Origin: Salipiger marinus
Lineage (GTDB): Bacteria; Pseudomonadota; Alphaproteobacteria; Rhodobacterales; Rhodobacteraceae
Reading direction: 5' to 3'
Assembly: GCF_900100085.1 (NCBI RefSeq)
Contig: NZ_FNEJ01000009.1
Coordinates: forward strand, 1 to 64,000
DNA: 64,000 bases
This document shows positions 7,843 to 17,087 of this stretch, one piece after another. The notes below the pieces were generated by a model that was given only the letters and a program-made list of their open reading frames with translations, searched no databases and was not told the DNA's origin. Numbering within the stretch: the stretch's first letter is position 1; every line of letters begins with the position of its first letter. The position numbers and the translations under genes are program-made.

Positions 7843-9198
7843 TCAGCCTTCGCCATCCTCGCCGCTTTCGACGTAATGCGTCTTGTCGATGAGATGTTTC
7901 TGCATCTTTTCGTAAAGCGATTTGCGCGACAGGCCCAGCGATTCATACACGGGTTTCAGCCGTCCGCCATGGGCCGCCAGTGCTGCCACGATCACATCCC
8001 GTTCAAAGGCCGCGACCCGCTGCGCCAGCCGCTGCGCCACCGGGCCGCGATCCTCTGCCGGCTGCAGCGCGATGCCAAGCGCGTGGCGGTCGGCGGCGTT
8101 GCGCAGTTCCCGCACGTTGCCGGGCCATGGCCGTTCCGAGATGGCCGCCAGCAGCTGCGGCGACACGGCGACGGGCGGGCGGCGGTGGCGGGCGGCGGCC
8201 TCCTGCACCAGCTTGATGAACAGCAGCTGGATGTCCTCCCGCCGGGCGGTAAGCGGCGGCACATGCAGCGTCACCACGTTGAGCCGGTAGAGCAGGTCGG
8301 CGCGGAACCGCCCCGCCGAGACTTCTTCTTCCAGCGGCTGGCGCGAGGTGGCCATGAAACGCACGTCCAGCGCGCGGCCCTCGTTGGCCCCCAGCGGAAA
8401 GATCATGCGGTCCTGCACCACGCGCAAGAGCTTGCCCTGCACGTCCCATGGCATGGAGCCGATCTCGTCCAGCAGGATGGTGCCGCCGCGCGCATGTTCG
8501 AACTTGCCATACCGCGCCCGCAGCGCGCCGGGAAAGGCGCCCGCCTCATGGCCGAAAAGCTCGGATTCGATCAGTGCGGCGGGCAGGGCGGCGCAGTCGA
8601 TGGCGATGAAGGGCCGACCCGCGCGCGGTGACAGGTCATGCAGGGCGCGCGCCACCACCTCCTTGCCGACGCCGGTCTCGCCCACGATCAGCACATCGGC
8701 ATCGGTGGGCCCGATGGTGCGCAGGCGGCGGCGCAGGTCGATCATGGCATTGGACCGCCCCACCAGCCGGGTTTCCAGATCATCGGCCTGTCCCGCTGCC
8801 GCACGCAGCACGCGGTTTTCCAGCACCACGCGGCGATAGCCCATGGCGCGGGCGGCAATCTCGGCCAGCTGCCCCGCGTCAAAGGGCTTTTCCACAAAAT
8901 CATAGGCGCCTTCGCGCATGGCGCGCACCGCCAGCTGGATGTCGCCATGGCCGGTGACAAGGATCACCGGGATGTCGGCGTCAATCTCGCGGATGCGGCA
9001 CATCAGGCTCAGCCCGTCCATGCCGGGCATCCGGATGTCGGTCACGAGGATCCCGGCAAAGCCGAAGCTCACCCGGTCCAGCGCCGCCTGCGCATCGGGC
9101 GCCTCTTCGACGTCGAACCCCGCCAGATCCAGCGCCTGTGCGGTGGACAGGCGCATGTCGGGCTCGTCATCCACCAGCAGAATGCGTCCAAGACTCAT
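7843..9198 (-). CDS. Sigma-54-type response regulator, DctD-like (GAFPGA variant)
   Basis: A 451-residue regulator. It has an N-terminal receiver domain with phospho-acceptor Asp54 (VTDIRMPGMDG), a central AAA+ ATPase domain with Walker A GETGVGK (173-179) and Walker B ILLDEIG (241-247), and a C-terminal Fis-type helix-turn-helix ending SRKSLYEKMQKHLI. The loop that contacts sigma-54 reads GAFPGA (220-225) instead of the usual GAFTGA. The start overlaps the stop of the kinase gene by 4 bases, so the pair is co-translated. Its position 195 bases before the TAXI operon suggests it controls that transporter, as DctB/DctD control dicarboxylate transport in rhizobia. The symbol dctD is not assigned because the ligand is unknown. 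Confidence 0.88.
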   Translation of the reverse strand: MSLGRILLVDDEPDMRLSTAQALDLAGFDVEEAPDAQAALDRVSFGFAGILVTDIRMPGMDGLSLMCRIREIDADIPVILVTGHGDIQLAVRAMREGAYDFVEKPFDAGQLAEIAARAMGYRRVVLENRVLRAAAGQADDLETRLVGRSNAMIDLRRRLRTIGPTDADVLIVGETGVGKEVVARALHDLSPRAGRPFIAIDCAALPAALIESELFGHEAGAFPGALRARYGKFEHARGGTILLDEIGSMPWDVQGKLLRVVQDRMIFPLGANEGRALDVRFMATSRQPLEEEVSAGRFRADLLYRLNVVTLHVPPLTARREDIQLLFIKLVQEAAARHRRPPVAVSPQLLAAISERPWPGNVRELRNAADRHALGIALQPAEDRGPVAQRLAQRVAAFERDVIVAALAAHGGRLKPVYESLGLSRKSLYEKMQKHLIDKTHYVESGEDGEG

Positions 9199-11090
9199 GA
9201 CTCCACTCCCGGCAGGTCGATGCAGAAGGCCGCGCCGCGCTCCGTGGGCAGGATGCGCAGTTCGCCGCCAAAATCCTTGATGATGTTGAACGAGATCGAC
9301 AGCCCCAGCCCCAGCCCGCTGCCCACGCCCTTGGTGGAAAAGAACGGATCGAAGATGCGGTCCTCCAGCCCCTGAGGGATGCCGGGGCCGTTGTCGCGCA
9401 CGGTCAGCAGCACCCGGCCTCCGTCGCGGCGGCCCTCGATATGGATGGTGCCGTCGGGCCGGTCCTCCAGCGCGTCAAGCGCGTTCGACACCAGATTGAC
9501 CACCACCTGCTGGAACCGCACCGGCCCCGCCCGCACCCGCAGCGGGTCGGAGGGCAGATCAAGGCGCAGCGTCACCGGCACCCGGTCCAGCCGGAAGGCG
9601 ATCACCTCCATCGCGTCGCGCAGCACGTCCTGCAGCGCCACCTCTGACAGCTGGGCATTGGGTTTGCGGGCGAAGGTGCGCAGGGTGCGCCCGATCTCGG
9701 TCATGCGGTCGGTCAGCGACAGGATGCGCGTGATGTTCTGCCGCGCGTCCTCGGCCCGGTTGCGCTCCAGATAGGTCAGGGCGTTGGCGGCGAAGTTGCG
9801 CACGGCGCCTAAGGGCTGGTTCAGCTCATGCGACAGCGCGGCGGACATCTGCCCCAGCGCGGCGAGCTTGGCGGACTGCACCAGATGGCGCTGGGTGCGG
9901 CGCAGTTCCGCCTCCGTGGCGCGGCGTTCGTCAACCTCGGCGCCCAGCCGGGCGTTGAGTTCGGCCAGTTCGGCGGTGCGCGCCGCCACGCGGCCTTCAA
10001 GCTGGGCCTGCGCTTCGGCCTGAATCGACAGGCGTTCGCGCAGCCGGGCGCGGCGCTGCGCCCATGCCATCAGCCCCGCCGCCCCCACGCCAAAGATCAT
10101 CAGCCCGGCCAGCGTTCCGGTCAGCGCCTGACGGCGGGCGGGCGCGGTGTCGAGCAGCACATGCACCGTCCAGTCGGCTTCGGGCAGCGCCTCGGACACG
10201 GTGAGGAAGTCGCGCCGCTGATCGGGCAGGCCAAGCCGCAGGATCGGATGGCCCTCCACCCGGCCCGCAGGCGACAGCGGCAGCACCTCCAGCGGCTCGT
10301 CGTCGTAACGCCGGGTGGCGGCGATGCGGGTGCGCGCCTCGGCGGTCAGCGGGGCCAGCGCGTGAAACTGCCAGTCGCGGCGGCTGGCCAGAAACACGAT
10401 GCCTTCGCTGTCGGTGACGATCATCTCGTATTCGGCGGCGCGCCAGCTGTCCTCGATCGCGTCCATGTCGATCTTCAGCACCAGCACGCCCACGATGCGC
10501 CCCCGGTCCCGCAACGCCCGGCCAAAGTAGTAGCCGCGCTTGCCCGAAGTGGTGCCAAGCGCGGAAAACCGGCCCTGACCCCCCGCCAGCGCCTCGGTGA
10601 AATAGGGGCGGTAGTCGAAGCGTTCGCCGACAAAGCTGAAGCGCTGGTCGAAATTGCTGGCGGCGCGGGTCGTGCCGTCCGGCGCCATGATATAGGCATC
10701 CGACAGGCCCATGCGCTGCGCCACATGCCGCAGATAAAGGTTCGCCGCCGCCAGATCGACCGTGTCGGCATCGGGTTTCAGCGCCCGCACCAGCACCGGG
10801 TTGCGGTCCATCAGATCGGGCAGGCGTTCGTAGCGCGCCAGTTCGCCGCGCAGGCCGGACACCGCCAGCCGCAGGATGTTTTCGCCCTGCGGGATCGTGG
10901 CCGCCACGTAGCGCCCGGTCAGCCAGCTGTTGCCCGCCATGACCAGCACCAGCGCCGCCGCCGCCAGCAGCAGAAGCGCAAGCCCGCGGCGCCGCAGCAG
11001 CCGGGGCAGGCCTGCGCCCCGCCGGTCCAGCCGCAGCCAGCCCCGGCGCAGGACCGGAACCGCGCCGCGCGTGTCGGTCGCCTCGCTCAC
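9195..11090 (-). CDS. Sensor histidine kinase, DctB-like
   Basis: A 631-residue membrane kinase. It has a transmembrane segment near residues 35-60, a periplasmic ligand-sensing region of about 250 residues (double-Cache type by resemblance to DctB), a second membrane span, a coiled coil rich in Ala/Arg/Glu (QLEGRVAARTAELAELNARL), then the kinase core: H-box LSHELNQPLGAVRN, N-box NLVSNALDAL, DNGPGIP and GSGLGLGLSI. I chose GTG 11090 as start because GGGAGGA lies at ideal spacing before it; the open frame extends further but without a site. It should phosphorylate the overlapping DctD-like regulator. Confidence 0.87.
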   Translation of the reverse strand: MSEATDTRGAVPVLRRGWLRLDRRGAGLPRLLRRRGLALLLLAAAALVLVMAGNSWLTGRYVAATIPQGENILRLAVSGLRGELARYERLPDLMDRNPVLVRALKPDADTVDLAAANLYLRHVAQRMGLSDAYIMAPDGTTRAASNFDQRFSFVGERFDYRPYFTEALAGGQGRFSALGTTSGKRGYYFGRALRDRGRIVGVLVLKIDMDAIEDSWRAAEYEMIVTDSEGIVFLASRRDWQFHALAPLTAEARTRIAATRRYDDEPLEVLPLSPAGRVEGHPILRLGLPDQRRDFLTVSEALPEADWTVHVLLDTAPARRQALTGTLAGLMIFGVGAAGLMAWAQRRARLRERLSIQAEAQAQLEGRVAARTAELAELNARLGAEVDERRATEAELRRTQRHLVQSAKLAALGQMSAALSHELNQPLGAVRNFAANALTYLERNRAEDARQNITRILSLTDRMTEIGRTLRTFARKPNAQLSEVALQDVLRDAMEVIAFRLDRVPVTLRLDLPSDPLRVRAGPVRFQQVVVNLVSNALDALEDRPDGTIHIEGRRDGGRVLLTVRDNGPGIPQGLEDRIFDPFFSTKGVGSGLGLGLSISFNIIKDFGGELRILPTERGAAFCIDLPGVES

Positions 11091-11347
11091 CGCGTTCCTC
11101 CCTTGGCATCTGGCTGGCGCCATAATGTCGGCTGCGCGCGGCAGGGGCAAGGGACCGGCCCGCGGCAGGACCGCGTGACCGTCAGGCTGAAAGGGATAGG
11201 TCGATGGGAAGCCGCGCCTATCCTTTTGAACAGGGGGGCCATCCTGCGGTCCCGCCGCTGATCCTGACGTGCGCTCGCGCCAAAGCAATCTCGGGAATAT
11301 AAGATTAATTATTGAAGTTTAACGAGTGTCCCTGAAGGAGCCTCCCC

Positions 11348-11452
11348 ATGACCGGCTACATCGACATCCTGATCTGCCTTGTGGTTCTTTTCGCCGTGGT
11401 GGAGTTCGTTCAGGATCATTTTTCCCGCAAGAACAGCGATCAGGACATCTGA
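11348..11452 (+). CDS. Small single-span membrane protein, 34 aa
   Basis: ATG 11348 with an AAGGAG ribosome site (CTGAAGGAGCC) opens a 34-codon frame. It reads MTGYIDILICLVVLFAVVEF followed by a charged tail (VQDHFSRKNSDQDI): one hydrophobic helix of about 17 residues and a polar C-terminus, probably cytoplasmic or periplasmic. A strong terminator follows 32 bases after the stop, and an AT-rich stretch (about 11290-11330) that could hold a promoter precedes it, so this looks like a complete monocistronic unit. I do not recognise the family. The gene is too short for routine gene calling. Confidence 0.65.
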   Translation: MTGYIDILICLVVLFAVVEFVQDHFSRKNSDQDI

Positions 11453-11483
11453 CTGGCGCAGAGCTGCCTGCGCCCAGCACGTG

Positions 11484-11512
11484 AAGGCGGCCTCGCAAGG
11501 CCGCCTTCTTTG
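11484..11512 (+). terminator. Rho-independent terminator after the 34-aa membrane protein
   Basis: Ten-bp inverted repeat AAGGCGGCCT (11484-11493) and AGGCCGCCTT (11498-11507) with a 4-nt loop, followed by CTTTGTG. The stem is symmetrical and could also serve the convergent catalase gene. Confidence 0.75.
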
Positions 11513-11552
11513 TGTCTGGCAGAGGCCCCCGGGGGCAGGGGCGCTGCATGGC

Positions 11553-12377
11553 TCAGATCTGTTCCTTCTGCGCGCCCGACATGGGCTTGGCCTTGCCAAG
11601 GCTCGGCTTTTGGCCCAGAGGCTCCACCTTTTCGCGCACGGTGAATTCGCCGCGCCCGTCCAGCGAGGCGCCAGAGCTCCAGCGGCCTTCCGGGGTGGGC
11701 TCGTCCAGCGAGGTGTTGAGGAAGTAATAGCTGTGCTCCACCGCCTCATGTTCCTGCGGCGTGGAATTGGGCACCGGCAGCTGCGCTTCCCAGCCGCCCA
11801 GTTCCTCGATCACCGCCAGCCACTGCTGCTGGTGCATGGTGTCGCGCGCGATCAGGAAGGACAGCATGTCCTTCATGCCGGGATCGTCGGTCATGTTGTA
11901 AAGACGGCTTGCCAGCACGCGCCCGCCCGCTTCGGCGGTGGCATTGGCCAGCATGTCGGCGCCGATATTGCCGGTGGCATAGACATGGCTCATGTCGAAG
12001 GGCACGCCGTTGGAATTGACCGGCATGGCCGACAGCCCCGAGGACAGGATGTGCCGCGGATTCATGCCGCCAAGGATGGCATGGACCACCGGATCCTGCG
12101 CCGCCTCGTCCTGCATGGAGACCGGCGCGCCCTCAAGGTTCAGCGCGACGGCATGGCCCAGAAATTCGATATGGCTCAGTTCTTCGGTCGCGGTCATCAT
12201 CAGAAGATCGCGATACTTGTCGTCGCCGCGGCAGCCCATGGCCTGAAAGAAATACTGCATGGCGACGCGGATTTCGCCTTCGATACCACCGATGGCCTGC
12301 TGCAGATGCTTGGCGAAGGCCGGGTTGGGCGTGTCGACGCGAACCCGGTACTGCAGCTTGGAGGAATGGTGAAACAT
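11553..12377 (-). CDS. Manganese (non-haem) catalase
   Basis: A 274-residue cytoplasmic enzyme that splits hydrogen peroxide to water and oxygen using a dimanganese centre. Ligand-bearing helices are recognisable: GGIEGEIRVAMQYFFQAM, MMTATEELSHIEFLG (the EExxH motif) and TAEAGGRVLASRLYNM with RDTMHQQQW. The start at ATG 12377 (MFHHSSKLQYRV) is set by AAGGAG seven bases upstream; the frame continues for a few more codons without a site. It is apparently monocistronic and convergent with the 34-residue membrane protein gene. Confidence 0.93.
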   Translation of the reverse strand: MFHHSSKLQYRVRVDTPNPAFAKHLQQAIGGIEGEIRVAMQYFFQAMGCRGDDKYRDLLMMTATEELSHIEFLGHAVALNLEGAPVSMQDEAAQDPVVHAILGGMNPRHILSSGLSAMPVNSNGVPFDMSHVYATGNIGADMLANATAEAGGRVLASRLYNMTDDPGMKDMLSFLIARDTMHQQQWLAVIEELGGWEAQLPVPNSTPQEHEAVEHSYYFLNTSLDEPTPEGRWSSGASLDGRGEFTVREKVEPLGQKPSLGKAKPMSGAQKEQI

Positions 12378-12476
12378 GGTGTCTCCTTGCGTTGAAGACC
12401 CCATGAACCGGGTGCTGCCGCCGATGTTCCGAAGACACTCGCGCCGCGCCCCGCCATGCAGGCGGGGCAGGGAGGA

Positions 12477-13154
12477 TCAGGCGGCGCGCAGCGGGCGCAG
12501 ATGCCCGGCGCCGATCGCCTCGGCATGGACCACCCCCAGCTGCGCCGGGATGCGCGGCAGCTTCAGGATGCGCGCGATGGCAAAGCGGTGCATGCCGCCG
12601 CTGGCGCGCAGCAGCGTGCCGTCGCGGCCCACATGCACAAGGATGCCGCCATGTTCGCGCCGGAAGAAATCCGGCAGTTCGGCCTGTGTCAGCAGGCGGC
12701 CCCGGCGCTGCGTTTCCTCGAAGATGCGGTCCAGCGTCTCGTATCGGTTGTGCAGGTCGGCGCGGCTGGTGCAGCCGTCGGGCTGTTTGCCTTCGGCGAG
12801 TTCGCGCAGCATGCGGTGGAACAGCGGGGTGTCTTCCCATGGCACGCCACGCAGGAAATGATCCTCGCAACTGGTGATCTTGATCTGACCGTCCAGAGGG
12901 ATGCGGCACTGATCCCAGCTGCCGCCAAGGATCATGCCGCTCTGCCGCCGCCGCAGCGCGCGGCGTCCGCTCTTGGCGTCATAGGTCCAGTCGATACGGG
13001 CCGGATCCACATGGATCAGCTCGTCCGACAGCGGCGCCTCGGGACCATAGCGCAGCCGGTTCCACAGATCGCGCGCGGCCTTGCGCGGCACCTGCGCGTG
13101 CAGGTCTCTCAGCCAGTTGGCCGGGTGGAGCGTGGGGTGGTCCGCAAAAGCCAT
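12477..13154 (-). CDS. Unknown protein with a ParB/sulfiredoxin-like GxHR motif
   Basis: This 225-residue protein is soluble and without a signal peptide. Near its end it has GGILVHVGRDGTLLRASGGM, then HRFAIARILKLPRIPAQLGV; the G-x-H-R-(F/L)-A-I-A pattern resembles the nucleotide-binding loop of the ParB/Srx fold. The N-terminal half has a WNRLRYG...DELIHVDP segment and Arg-rich runs. It lies about 100 bases upstream of the Mn-catalase gene in the same orientation, so co-transcription is possible. A role in nucleotide or phospho-transfer chemistry would be speculative. Confidence 0.6.
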   Translation of the reverse strand: MAFADHPTLHPANWLRDLHAQVPRKAARDLWNRLRYGPEAPLSDELIHVDPARIDWTYDAKSGRRALRRRQSGMILGGSWDQCRIPLDGQIKITSCEDHFLRGVPWEDTPLFHRMLRELAEGKQPDGCTSRADLHNRYETLDRIFEETQRRGRLLTQAELPDFFRREHGGILVHVGRDGTLLRASGGMHRFAIARILKLPRIPAQLGVVHAEAIGAGHLRPLRAA

Positions 13155-13209
13155 GCGCGCGCCTTTCGTGACGATAGCATGACGAATATGTAACCAGTTT
13201 ACGAAGCTT

Positions 13210-14400
13210 TCAAGCGGCGCGTGCGGCTTCGGCGATGGCGCGGGCCGCCGCCGCCCCGGAGGACCACGCCCACTGGAAATTGTAGCCGCCGAGCCAGCCG
13301 GTCACGTCCACCGCCTCGCCGATGAAATGCAGCCCCCGCACATGGCGCGAGGCCATGCTGCGGCTGTCGAGCCCGGCGGTGTCCACCCCGCCCAGCGTCA
13401 CTTCGGCGGTCCGCCAGCCCTCTGTGCCCTGCGGGCGCAGCGTCCAGCCGCCCAGATCCGAGGCCAGCGCGGCAATCCGCCGGTCCGACAGATCGCCGAG
13501 CGTGCCGCCCAGATCCAGATCCTCCGCCAGATGCGCGACCAGCCGCGCGGGCAGATGCTGCTGCAGCGCGGTGCCGAGCCCGCGCCGCCCGGTCTCGCTC
13601 CGCGCGGCGCGCAGCGCCCCCGCCAGATCGGTGCCGGGGGTCAGGTCGATGCGCAGATCCTCGCCCTCCTGCCAGTAGCTGGAAATCTGCAGCACCGCAG
13701 GCCCCGACAGGCCGCGATGGGTAAAGAGCAGCGCCTCGTCGAAACTGGTGGCGCCGCAGCTTGCCCGCACCGGCAGCGCCAGCCCGGCAAGCCCGGCAAA
13801 GCGGCCCTCGGGAAAGGTCAGCGGCACCAGACCGGGGCGGGGGGGCACCAGCGCATGCCCGAACTGCTGCGCCAGATCATAGGCAAGCCCGGTGGCGCCC
13901 ATCTTGGGGATCGACTTGCCGCCCGTCGCCACCACCAGATGCCGGGCGCGCACCTCCGTCACATTGCCCTCGCGCTCCAGCCGGGCCACGAACCAGCCGT
14001 CGCGATGCGCCAGATCGCGCAGCGAGGTCGACAGCCACAGCGTTGCCCCCGCCGCTTCCATCCGGCGCAGCAGCAGCGCCACGATCTGCGTCGCCTTGCC
14101 GTCGCAGAACAGCTGGCCCAGCGTCTTTTCGTGCCACGCGATCCCGGCCTGCGACACCAGATCCAGAAAATCCCATTGCGTATAGCGCGCCAGCGCCGAT
14201 TTGGCGAAATGCGGATTGCCGGACAGAAAGCGCGCGGGCTCCACCTCCAGATTGGTGAAGTTGCAGCGCCCGCCGCCCGAGATGCGGATCTTCTCGCCCG
14301 GCGCGCGGGCATGATCCACCACCAGCGTGCCCGGCCCTGCCATGCCCGCACACATCAGCCCCGCGGCGCCCGCGCCCAAGATCAGCGTTGTCACATCCAT
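13210..14400 (-). CDS. HI0933/YhiN (BaiN-like) family FAD-dependent oxidoreductase
   Basis: A flavoprotein of about 396 residues. The N-terminus reads MDVTTLILGAGAAGLMCAGM, a Rossmann FAD-binding loop, followed by the family-typical KIRISGGGRCNFTNLE and later LVVATGGKSIPKMGATGLAYDLA. The C-terminal signature VTGWLGGYNFQWAWSSG binds the isoalloxazine region. Members are annotated as putative flavin reductases, and BaiN acts in bile-acid dehydroxylation; the physiological role here is unknown. I use ATG 14400 because it starts the FAD fold; the frame is open to 14616 but there overlaps a repeat element. Confidence 0.9.
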   Translation of the reverse strand: MDVTTLILGAGAAGLMCAGMAGPGTLVVDHARAPGEKIRISGGGRCNFTNLEVEPARFLSGNPHFAKSALARYTQWDFLDLVSQAGIAWHEKTLGQLFCDGKATQIVALLLRRMEAAGATLWLSTSLRDLAHRDGWFVARLEREGNVTEVRARHLVVATGGKSIPKMGATGLAYDLAQQFGHALVPPRPGLVPLTFPEGRFAGLAGLALPVRASCGATSFDEALLFTHRGLSGPAVLQISSYWQEGEDLRIDLTPGTDLAGALRAARSETGRRGLGTALQQHLPARLVAHLAEDLDLGGTLGDLSDRRIAALASDLGGWTLRPQGTEGWRTAEVTLGGVDTAGLDSRSMASRHVRGLHFIGEAVDVTGWLGGYNFQWAWSSGAAAARAIAEAARAA

Positions 14401-14442
14401 GCCGCCCTGAACCACAGCCGCCCCGGCCCGCGCAAGCCCTCC

Positions 14443-14513
14443 CTTCATCTTGCCCGGAAAACTCCGGGGTGAATGACCCGCCGCAGGCGGGGCAGAGGGG
14501 CAGCGCCCCTGCC
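14443..14513. repeat. Extragenic hairpin element, divergent copy 3
   Basis: The segment has the same layout as the elements at 51228 and 54280: a CTTCATCTTGCCCGG...CTCCGGGG head, a hairpin CCCGCC/GGCGGG, then a GGGGC-N3-GCCCC hairpin (about 14497-14509). It lies between the divergent flavoprotein and ftsW genes. Confidence 0.5.
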
Positions 14514-14614
14514 GTGTCGAGCCTTCCCAAACCGTCCGGCCTTTGCTACGCTCCGCGCAAGATCCGGATCCATCCGGACGACAGGCACATTCGGCAAAAT
14601 TGAGCGGTACTCCC

Positions 14615-15781
14615 ATGACGGAAATGGTTTACGGCACGGTCACCGTGCGCGATGGCGAACCCGTTTTGCCCAAATGGTGGCGCACGGTGGACAGATGGGC
14701 GCTGTCCTGCGTGCTGATGCTGTTCGGGGTGGGGATCCTGCTGGGGCTGGCCGCCTCGCCGCCGCTGGCCGAGCGCAACAATTTTGCCCCCTTCTACTAC
14801 GTGCAGCGGCAGGCGTTTTTTGGCGGGCTGGCGCTGACGGCGATGTTCCTGACCTCACTGATGACCCCGGTCATGGTGCGGCGCATGGCGGTGGTGGGCT
14901 TTCTCATCACCTTCCTGTCGCTGCTGGCGCTGCCCTTTCTGGGCACGGATTTCGGCAAGGGCGCGGTGCGCTGGTATTCGCTGGGCTTCGCCTCGCTGCA
15001 GCCTTCGGAATTCCTGAAACCCGCCTTCGTGATCGTCACCGCATGGATGATGGCCGCCAGTCAGGACATCGGCGGCCCTCCGGGCAAGACATGGTCCTTC
15101 GGGCTGACGCTGGCCATCGTCATCGTGCTTGCGCTGCAGCCCGATTTTGGACAGGCGAGCCTTGTGCTCTTCGGCTGGGGGGTGATGTGGTTCGTGGCGG
15201 GCGCGCCGATGCTGCTGCTGCTGGGGATGGCCGGGCTCGTGGTGCTGGGCGGCAGCTTTGCCTATAACAATTCCGAACATTTCGCCCGCCGCATCGACGG
15301 CTTCCTGACGCCGGATGTCGATCCGACCACCCAGCTTGGCTATGCCACCAATGCCATCCGCGAAGGCGGGTTCTTTGGCGTCGGCGTGGGCGAAGGGCAG
15401 GTGAAATGGTCGCTGCCCGATGCCCATACCGATTTCATCATCGCCGTCGCCGCCGAGGAATACGGCATGGTGCTGGTCATGGTCATCATCGCGCTTTACG
15501 CCACGGTGGTGGTGCGCTCGCTGCTGCGGCTGATGCGCGAACGCGATCCGTTCATCCGGCTGGCGGGCACCGGGCTTGCCGCCATGTTCGGCGTGCAGGC
15601 GATGATCAACATGGGCGTGGCGGTGCGGCTGCTGCCCGCCAAGGGCATGACCCTGCCGTTTGTCAGCTATGGCGGCTCCTCGCTGATCGCGGGCGGCATT
15701 GCGGTGGGGATGCTGCTGGCCTTCACCCGCTCGCGCCCGCAGGGCGAGATCGGCGAGATCCTGCGCGCCCGCACCCGCTGA
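14615..15781 (+). CDS. ftsW: Septal peptidoglycan glycosyltransferase FtsW
   Basis: A 388-residue SEDS-family membrane protein with about ten spans. With its partner penicillin-binding protein it polymerises lipid II at the septum. SEDS landmarks visible are [41 protein letters not shown] and the C-terminal [11 protein letters not shown]. The location at the head of the murG-murC cluster identifies it as FtsW rather than RodA. ATG 14615 starts [11 protein letters not shown]; the ribosome site is weak (GAGCGG). The gene is followed by about 150 bases containing two G/C hairpins before murG. Confidence 0.95.
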   Translation: MTEMVYGTVTVRDGEPVLPKWWRTVDRWALSCVLMLFGVGILLGLAASPPLAERNNFAPFYYVQRQAFFGGLALTAMFLTSLMTPVMVRRMAVVGFLITFLSLLALPFLGTDFGKGAVRWYSLGFASLQPSEFLKPAFVIVTAWMMAASQDIGGPPGKTWSFGLTLAIVIVLALQPDFGQASLVLFGWGVMWFVAGAPMLLLLGMAGLVVLGGSFAYNNSEHFARRIDGFLTPDVDPTTQLGYATNAIREGGFFGVGVGEGQVKWSLPDAHTDFIIAVAAEEYGMVLVMVIIALYATVVVRSLLRLMRERDPFIRLAGTGLAAMFGVQAMINMGVAVRLLPAKGMTLPFVSYGGSSLIAGGIAVGMLLAFTRSRPQGEIGEILRARTR

Positions 15782-15930
15782 GCCGTTCCGCAGGCGGTCG
15801 GGCTTTTACGGCCCGGCCCCCTGCGCTAAGGGCGGAAGGCACGGGCGGGGGCGGCGAAGCCCCCCTGCGCCGCACAGGCGACAGGCAAGCGACGGGGGAC
15901 AGCCCCCGCACAGGGACAAGGACAGGCACC

Positions 15931-17061
15931 ATGGCGGAACGGCCCCTTCTGGTCATCGCGGCAGGCGGCACTGGCGGTCACATGTTCCCGGCGCAGGCGC
16001 TGGCCGAGATCATGCTGCGGCGCGGCTGGCGGGTCACCCTGTCCACCGATGCCCGCGGTGCGCGCTACACGGGCGGCTTTCCGCATTCCACCCGGATCGA
16101 ACAGGTGGCCTCGGCGACCTTCGCGCGGGGCGGGCTGCTGTCCAAGGCGCTGGTGCCGCTGCGCGTGGCGCGGGGCGTCGCCGCCACGGCGGCGCGGTTC
16201 CGGCAGGACCGGCCTGCGGCGGTGGTGGGCTTTGGCGGCTATCCCTCGATCCCGGCGCTGGCGGCGGCATGGCTGCTGAAACTGCCGCGCATGATCCATG
16301 AACAGAACGGCGTGCTGGGCCGGGTCAACGAGATCTTCGCCTCCCGCGTCGACATGGTGGCCTGCGGCACATGGCCCACGAAACTGCCCGACGGGGTGGA
16401 GGGCGTACATGTGGGCAACCCGGTGCGCCGCGCCGTCAAGGAGCGGGCAGGGGCCGCCTATATCCCGCCCGGCGATTACCCGATGTCGCTGCTGATGATC
16501 GGCGGCAGTCAGGGCGCGCGCATCCTGTCGGACGTGCTGCCCCCCGCCATCGAGGCGCTGCCGATGGAGATCCTGCGCCATCTGCGGATCAGCCATCAGG
16601 CGCGCGACGAGGACGGCGCGCGGGTGGCGAAATATTACTACGAACACGGCATCGACGCCGAGGTGAAGCCGTTTTTCGACGATCTGCCCGCCCGCATGAC
16701 CGAGGCGCAGGTGGTGGTCTCCCGGTCGGGCGCCTCTTCGGTGGCCGATATTTCCACCATCGGGCGGCCATCCATCCTGATCCCCTATGCGGTGGCGGCG
16801 GGCGATCACCAGACCGTCAACGCGCAGGCGCTGGTCGAGGCGGGGGCGGCGATCCGCATTCCCGAAAGCAAGCTGACCGTGGACAGCCTGCGCGACGCGC
16901 TGGAGGCGGTGCTGGGCAATGCCCAAGGCGCGCTGCAGATGTCGCGCGCCGCGCTGTCGGTGGCCCGGCCCGATGCCGCAGAGCATCTGGCGGCGCTGGT
17001 GGAAGACTTGGCCGGGATGGCCCCGGCCCCGGAACTTGCCGAAGATTTGGAAGACAGATGA
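15931..17061 (+). CDS. murG: UDP-GlcNAc-undecaprenyl-PP-MurNAc-pentapeptide GlcNAc transferase MurG
   Basis: A 376-residue GT28-family transferase that converts lipid I to lipid II on the inner membrane face. The GGTGGH donor loop is at residues 12-17 ([18 protein letters not shown]), the second glycine loop is [14 protein letters not shown], and [11 protein letters not shown] is typical of MurG. The C-terminal domain has [23 protein letters not shown], binding UDP-GlcNAc. The stop is 26 bases before the murC start, within one operon. Confidence 0.97.
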   Translation: MAERPLLVIAAGGTGGHMFPAQALAEIMLRRGWRVTLSTDARGARYTGGFPHSTRIEQVASATFARGGLLSKALVPLRVARGVAATAARFRQDRPAAVVGFGGYPSIPALAAAWLLKLPRMIHEQNGVLGRVNEIFASRVDMVACGTWPTKLPDGVEGVHVGNPVRRAVKERAGAAYIPPGDYPMSLLMIGGSQGARILSDVLPPAIEALPMEILRHLRISHQARDEDGARVAKYYYEHGIDAEVKPFFDDLPARMTEAQVVVSRSGASSVADISTIGRPSILIPYAVAAGDHQTVNAQALVEAGAAIRIPESKLTVDSLRDALEAVLGNAQGALQMSRAALSVARPDAAEHLAALVEDLAGMAPAPELAEDLEDR

Positions 17062-17087
17062 AACTGGAACGCATCGAAGGAGCCGCC

